From JBAPRR01 sp049281195 (GTDB lineage: Bacteria; Actinomycetota; Acidimicrobiia; Acidimicrobiales; CAVXTF01): a stretch of 9,734 nt of DNA. The position numbers and the translations under genes were made by a program. The DNA is taken from assembly GCA_049281195.1 (NCBI GenBank), contig JBAPRR010000210.1:1-9734 (forward strand). Reading direction: 5' to 3'. Positions 6,753-9,734 of this stretch are shown one piece after another. The stretch's first letter is position 1. Every line of letters begins with the position of its first letter. Below the pieces are notes generated by a model. That model saw only the letters and a list, made by a program, of their open reading frames with translations. It was not told the DNA's origin and searched no databases.

Positions 6753-7538
6753 TTACTTACCGGGCGCCGTACGGAGTTTGAACTGTGCTCCGGTTGGTTC
6801 GGTTACAGATGCGATGCGGCCGTAGGGCGTGTCCTCCGGTCCTGCCGACACCGATCCACCGAGCTGGACCAGCCGTGCCGCCGTGGCGTCGATGTCGTCG
6901 ACCTCCCAGTAGACGAACCAGGAAGGACCTGTGCCTTCAGGTAGGAACGACTTCGCATCCATGATCCCGGCCAGCTCTCCGTCGCCTGAGGGGTTGCGCA
7001 TCACGGTGTACCGGAACTCGTCGGTATCTCCGACGGAGGTGGTCTCCCACCGAAAGACGTCGGTGTAGAACTGGACGGCCTTCGCGTGATCACGGGTGTG
7101 CAGCTCGAACCAGCTGGGCGTCCCGTGCTCGTCGAGAACGGTGAACCCGGGAAAGGTTCCCGGCTGCCACGCCCCGACGCGAGCCCCTGTGGGATCGAGG
7201 AGCACCGCCTGGGATCCCAGGTCGGCCACGGCCGTGAGCGGAAGGACGACCTGCGCACCTTCGGATTCGGCCGACGCCAGCATCTTTTCGATGTCGTCGG
7301 TGGTGAGGTAGACCGTCCAACGGTTGGAAGGAGCCGGTGCACCCTGCATCGGACCCATGCATCCCGCGACGGGTACGCCGTCACGCGTGAACATGAAGTA
7401 GCCGCCGAACTCGGGGTTCGGCTCCTGGGCCTCCCACCCGAAGAGTTCGCTGTAGAAGGACCTGGTGCCGTCGACATCCGAGGTCCAAAGGTCGGTCCAT
7501 CAAGGTGCTCCTATCGGCGCACTGTCACGGTTGGTCAT
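6753..7538 (-). pseudogene. Two-domain VOC (glyoxalase-fold) protein, TB27.3/CFP30B-like, with in-frame TGA at codon 13
   Basis: Reading from ATG 7538 gives MTNRDSAPIGAP, then TGA (7502-7500), then WTDLWTSDVDG, RSFYSELFGWE and an open frame to TAA at 6753. With the TGA as one residue the protein has 261 residues. By my recollection that is the length of M. tuberculosis Rv0577 (TB27.3), whose N-terminus has GTPNWVDLQTTD at this spot. There are two VOC repeats, about 13-120 and 135-255, each with the FY..LFGW/FYTDVF.W helix. The upstream ATG has a strong ribosome site (GAAAGGGG). The next in-frame ATG, at 7394, would remove the first strand and helix of domain 1, so a 213-residue product is unlikely to fold normally. 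Everything after the TGA looks under selection. This is therefore a fresh nonsense mutation, a sequence error or recoding. Some such proteins bind small ligands or methylglyoxal; the substrate is unknown. It is the last gene of the minus-strand set. Confidence 0.85.
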
Positions 7539-7546
7539 GGTTGCTG

Positions 7547-7554
7547 CCCCTTTC
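7547..7554 (-). promoter_or_regulatory. Ribosome binding site of the full-length VOC gene
   Basis: On the minus strand GAAAGGGG ends eight bases before ATG 7538. It shows that 7538 is the original start even though the frame is closed 12 codons later. Confidence 0.65.
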
Positions 7555-7610
7555 GTCAAGAGCTCGGACGGGTTTCAAGTACTCGAATCATCGCCTGATG
7601 GTCATGTGCA

Positions 7611-9185
7611 TCAATGGCTAGGGACCGCCACCGGGCTTTCGTGCGACGTCCCCGCGGTCCCCGGTGCCTGCGGTTGAAAGGCAATGAAGTCCTTGCCGCG
7701 GATGAGGCTCACTGCGCACAGCGATCCGACCAGTGCCAGTATCCCGCTCACGATGAAGAGGTCGTTCATCGCGGATGTGAAAGCCGTCTCGACGGCCAGC
7801 ACGAGCGGACCACGTGCTCCGGGGGGCGTAGTCGCGATCAGCTGGCTGACCGTTCCCTGCTTGACGGCTGCGGCAACCTCAGCCCCGCGTCCGGCCAGGC
7901 TCGGTACTGACGCCAGAGAGCGCGTCAGGCTGCTGTGCAACGCGGAGGTGAATATCGATCCGTACGCCGCGATGCCGACTGCTATCCCGATCTGGCGAAA
8001 TGTCGTGTTGACTCCCGAAGCCATGCCCGATCGCTGCGGTGGCACCACTCCGACCGCGGTCGAGGCGAGGGGAGGGTTGACCATCCCGCTTCCGATGCCG
8101 CCGATGATGAACCCCGGAATGAGGTGGGTCCACGAAGTGCTCGGGTGCACGCCGTACATGAGCAGGAGGCTGACTCCGACCAGGAACAGGCCTGGACCGA
8201 TCAGGAACCTGACGGGCATGGAACTGCTGAGGCGACCGGCGACCGTCGCCGCGACCAGCATCGAGCCGCTGATCAGGATGATGCGCGCTCCCGCTTGCAG
8301 CGCCGAATAGCGGAGGTCGTACTGCAGGTAGAGCACGATGTACACGAGAAGAGCGAAGAGCGAGCCGTTCATGCAGAACGCGGCGATCGATCCTCCTAAG
8401 AACGTCGGCGTCCTGAACAGGGAGAGGTCGAACATGGGGACCTCGACGTGGCTTTCGATCGCTACGAAGGCCGCGAGAAGCACCCCTCCGGCTCCCAGAC
8501 AGGTGATGACGATTCCGTCGCCCCAAGACGACTCGCTGGCGCGGATCAGCCCGTAGACCAGGGCCACCAGGCCAAGGGTCAGAGATGCGAAACCTGGCCA
8601 GTCCGGCCTTCTCGCGCTCGGAGTGCGTGACTCGTCGACCTTGAAGATGGTGATCGCTATGGCCGCGGCGCCGACAGGGATGTTCACGAGGAAGATCCCC
8701 CGCCAGTTGATCCCGTTGGTGATCACGCCACCGAGGATCGGTCCGAGTGCCGTGGCCACTCCGGTGATGGCACCCCACACTCCGAATGCGATCCCGCGCT
8801 CCCGGCCCTGGAAGGACTGCGCGAGGAGGGCCAGGGAGGTGGCAAAGAGGGTGGCGCCGCCGATTCCCTGGGCGGCCCTCGACAGGATCAGCATCAGGGG
8901 CGATTGCGCTACTCCGCAAAGCAACGACCCGAGGGTGAATATCGCCAGACCGATCAGGAACAGCCGCTTTCGACCGAAGCGGTCTGCGAGCGACCCGGAC
9001 GTGAGCAGGAGCGACGCCAGCGTCAACGCGTACGCGTCGACCACCCACTGCACGTCGGCGAACGTGGTGTGCAGGCCGCCTTGGATTTCGGGCAGCGCAA
9101 CGGTCACGATCGTGACATCGAGCAAGAGCATGAAAGTCGCCGCACATACCACGACGAGGGTCCACCACTTACGGTCCATGGCCAT
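7611..9185 (-). CDS. MFS exporter, DHA2 (EmrB/QacA) 14-helix family
   Basis: A 524-residue inner-membrane proton-driven exporter, probably of drugs or other hydrophobic compounds. The DHA2 marks are all present: motif D1 LDVTIVTVALP (22-32), motif A GSLADRFGRKR (64-74), motif B around R103 in LSRAAQGIGGA, and antiporter motif C GPILGGV (148-154) followed by WRGIFLVNIPVG. Length and hydrophobic segments fit 14 helices, with the usual large loop before the last one (about 420-475). The start is either ATG 9185 or ATG 9179, two codons later; GAGACGG just upstream suits the second slightly better. It sits 87 bp after the PPOX gene and 72 bp before the VOC gene on the same strand, so the three may be co-transcribed. 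No regulator lies beside it within the window. The substrate cannot be predicted from sequence. Confidence 0.93.
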   Translation of the reverse strand: MAMDRKWWTLVVVCAATFMLLLDVTIVTVALPEIQGGLHTTFADVQWVVDAYALTLASLLLTSGSLADRFGRKRLFLIGLAIFTLGSLLCGVAQSPLMLILSRAAQGIGGATLFATSLALLAQSFQGRERGIAFGVWGAITGVATALGPILGGVITNGINWRGIFLVNIPVGAAAIAITIFKVDESRTPSARRPDWPGFASLTLGLVALVYGLIRASESSWGDGIVITCLGAGGVLLAAFVAIESHVEVPMFDLSLFRTPTFLGGSIAAFCMNGSLFALLVYIVLYLQYDLRYSALQAGARIILISGSMLVAATVAGRLSSSMPVRFLIGPGLFLVGVSLLLMYGVHPSTSWTHLIPGFIIGGIGSGMVNPPLASTAVGVVPPQRSGMASGVNTTFRQIGIAVGIAAYGSIFTSALHSSLTRSLASVPSLAGRGAEVAAAVKQGTVSQLIATTPPGARGPLVLAVETAFTSAMNDLFIVSGILALVGSLCAVSLIRGKDFIAFQPQAPGTAGTSHESPVAVPSH

Positions 9186-9232
9186 CCGTCTCGCTTCGCT
9201 CGGTCTATCCGTTGTGCGTCTGTCGGTGTTCG

Positions 9233-9259
9233 GTTGCTTTGAGTTGCTTTTCGGTTGCT
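9233..9259. repeat. Three short direct repeats upstream of the MFS gene
   Basis: GTTGCT occurs at 9233, 9243 and 9254, within near-copies of CGGTTGCTTT. On the minus strand this reads AGCAACCGAAA, AGCAACTCAA, AGCAACCGAA. The step of 10-11 bp is about one helical turn, as in some regulator-binding arrays. The array lies 48-74 bases before the MFS start, in the only gap between the PPOX and MFS genes. Confidence 0.55.
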
Positions 9260-9272
9260 GCCGATCGGTGGT

Positions 9273-9719
9273 TCAGAAGTTCCCGTACGCCCGCTTGACC
9301 TCGAAGTCGTAGATCAGGCGCTTCTCGCAGGCTATGTGTCGGGTGTACTCATCCATGCTGTAGAGGCGATCCCCACCGATCCGGTCGTCGTGGCCCATGA
9401 CCATTCCTTCCGGTGCCAGTCCCTTGTGCCGCTCGTTCATGAGCTTGACGTGTAGTTGCGGAGAGTCCACCCCGTCGAGGAGGTTCACCTCGGTCTCGAG
9501 CCCGACCCAATCGGGGTGTGGGCCGAACACGAAGAGCGAACATCGCCGGTCACAGCGGAGATTTCGCGTCCGGACGAGGTCTTCTGCGCCCGAGCTCCAG
9601 AGCCTGCCGTCGACCACGGCGAGCTCGATCCGGGCCATGTGAGACGAGCCGTCACCTCGGAGCGTGATCATCGCGGCATCGGGGTGTCTCTCCACGAACT
9701 GGGCGATACGAGAGTCCAC
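9273..9719 (-). CDS. PPOX-class F420/FMN-dependent split-barrel protein
   Basis: A 148-residue protein of the pyridoxamine 5'-phosphate oxidase-like split beta-barrel family, common in actinobacteria as F420- or FMN-binding oxidoreductases. Typical features are AMITLRGDGSSHMARIEL (16-33), VDGRLWSSG (36-44), VRTRNLRCDRRCSLFVF (49-65) with the R/T phosphate-binding region, WVGLETEVNLLDG (71-83) and the closing RLIYDFEVKRAYGNF (134-148). The section at 95-125, rich in H, G and D, is less typical. The gene is complete. GTG 9719 is the first start after an in-frame TAG (9731-9729), with GGTGA four bases upstream. It is probably the first gene of a set with the MFS exporter 87 bp downstream. Whether the cofactor is F420, FMN or heme cannot be told from sequence. 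The reaction and substrate are unknown. Confidence 0.85.
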   Translation of the reverse strand: MDSRIAQFVERHPDAAMITLRGDGSSHMARIELAVVDGRLWSSGAEDLVRTRNLRCDRRCSLFVFGPHPDWVGLETEVNLLDGVDSPQLHVKLMNERHKGLAPEGMVMGHDDRIGGDRLYSMDEYTRHIACEKRLIYDFEVKRAYGNF

Positions 9720-9723
9720 TCGG

Positions 9724-9728
9724 TCACC
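9724..9728 (-). promoter_or_regulatory. Ribosome binding site of the PPOX gene
   Basis: On the minus strand GGTGA lies four bases before GTG 9719, just after an in-frame TAG. It fixes the start and shows that the gene is not cut by the window edge. Confidence 0.5.
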
Positions 9729-9734
9729 CTATTG

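Noticed and set aside
6743..6765. Stem at the VOC stop codon as a terminator
   Set aside because: The stem is only six base pairs, overlaps the coding end and has no T run on the minus strand.
6753..7394. A 213-residue VOC protein starting at ATG 7394 as the real gene
   Set aside because: It would lack the first strand and helix of domain 1, while intact family sequence and a strong ribosome site exist upstream of the TGA.
7611..9312. Long plus-strand open frames opposite the MFS gene
   Set aside because: They are antisense to a gene with all DHA2 motifs and have low-complexity, Arg- and Pro-rich translations typical of GC-rich shadows.

Overview
The window looks like chromosomal DNA from a GC-rich actinobacterium, possibly of the Rhodococcus/Gordonia/Mycobacterium type. 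This rests on strong third-position G/C, GTG starts, short overlapping genes, and families common in that phylum: a TB27.3/CFP30B-like two-domain VOC protein, a PPOX-class F420/FMN-type protein and a DHA2 drug transporter. The genus is inference. I saw no tRNA, rRNA, CRISPR array, transposase or integrase.

Left part (2-6246, plus strand): a tightly packed acyl-CoA catabolic gene set. In order it holds a class III (CaiB/BaiF) CoA-transferase cut by the window edge, a beta-lactamase-fold serine hydrolase (family VIII esterase type), an AhpD/CMD-like protein with a CxxC motif, a MenB/BadI-like crotonase, a CaiC-like acyl-CoA ligase and a TetR-family regulator. The first three genes overlap and the others are separated by 31 to 66 bp, so they are probably one transcript. 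Together they suggest activation of an organic acid to its CoA thioester, CoA exchange and a crotonase step that may open a ring. The substrate cannot be read from sequence.

Middle (6247-6752): no intact gene. On the minus strand it holds a decayed N-terminal half of a phytanoyl-CoA dioxygenase (PhyH)-like gene spread over three frames, ending near an HQD iron-binding motif. The two gene sets converge on this stretch.

Right part (6753-9719, minus strand): in transcription order a PPOX-type flavin/F420 protein, a 14-helix MFS exporter and a VOC (glyoxalase-fold) protein. The VOC gene is full length with a good ribosome site, but codon 13 is TGA. It is either a very young pseudogene, a sequencing error or, less likely, a recoded gene.

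The points most worth checking are the in-frame TGA in the VOC gene, the unlisted PhyH remnant, and the MenB/BadI-like enzyme placed among catabolic rather than menaquinone genes. I did not find a clear new defence or mobile system.
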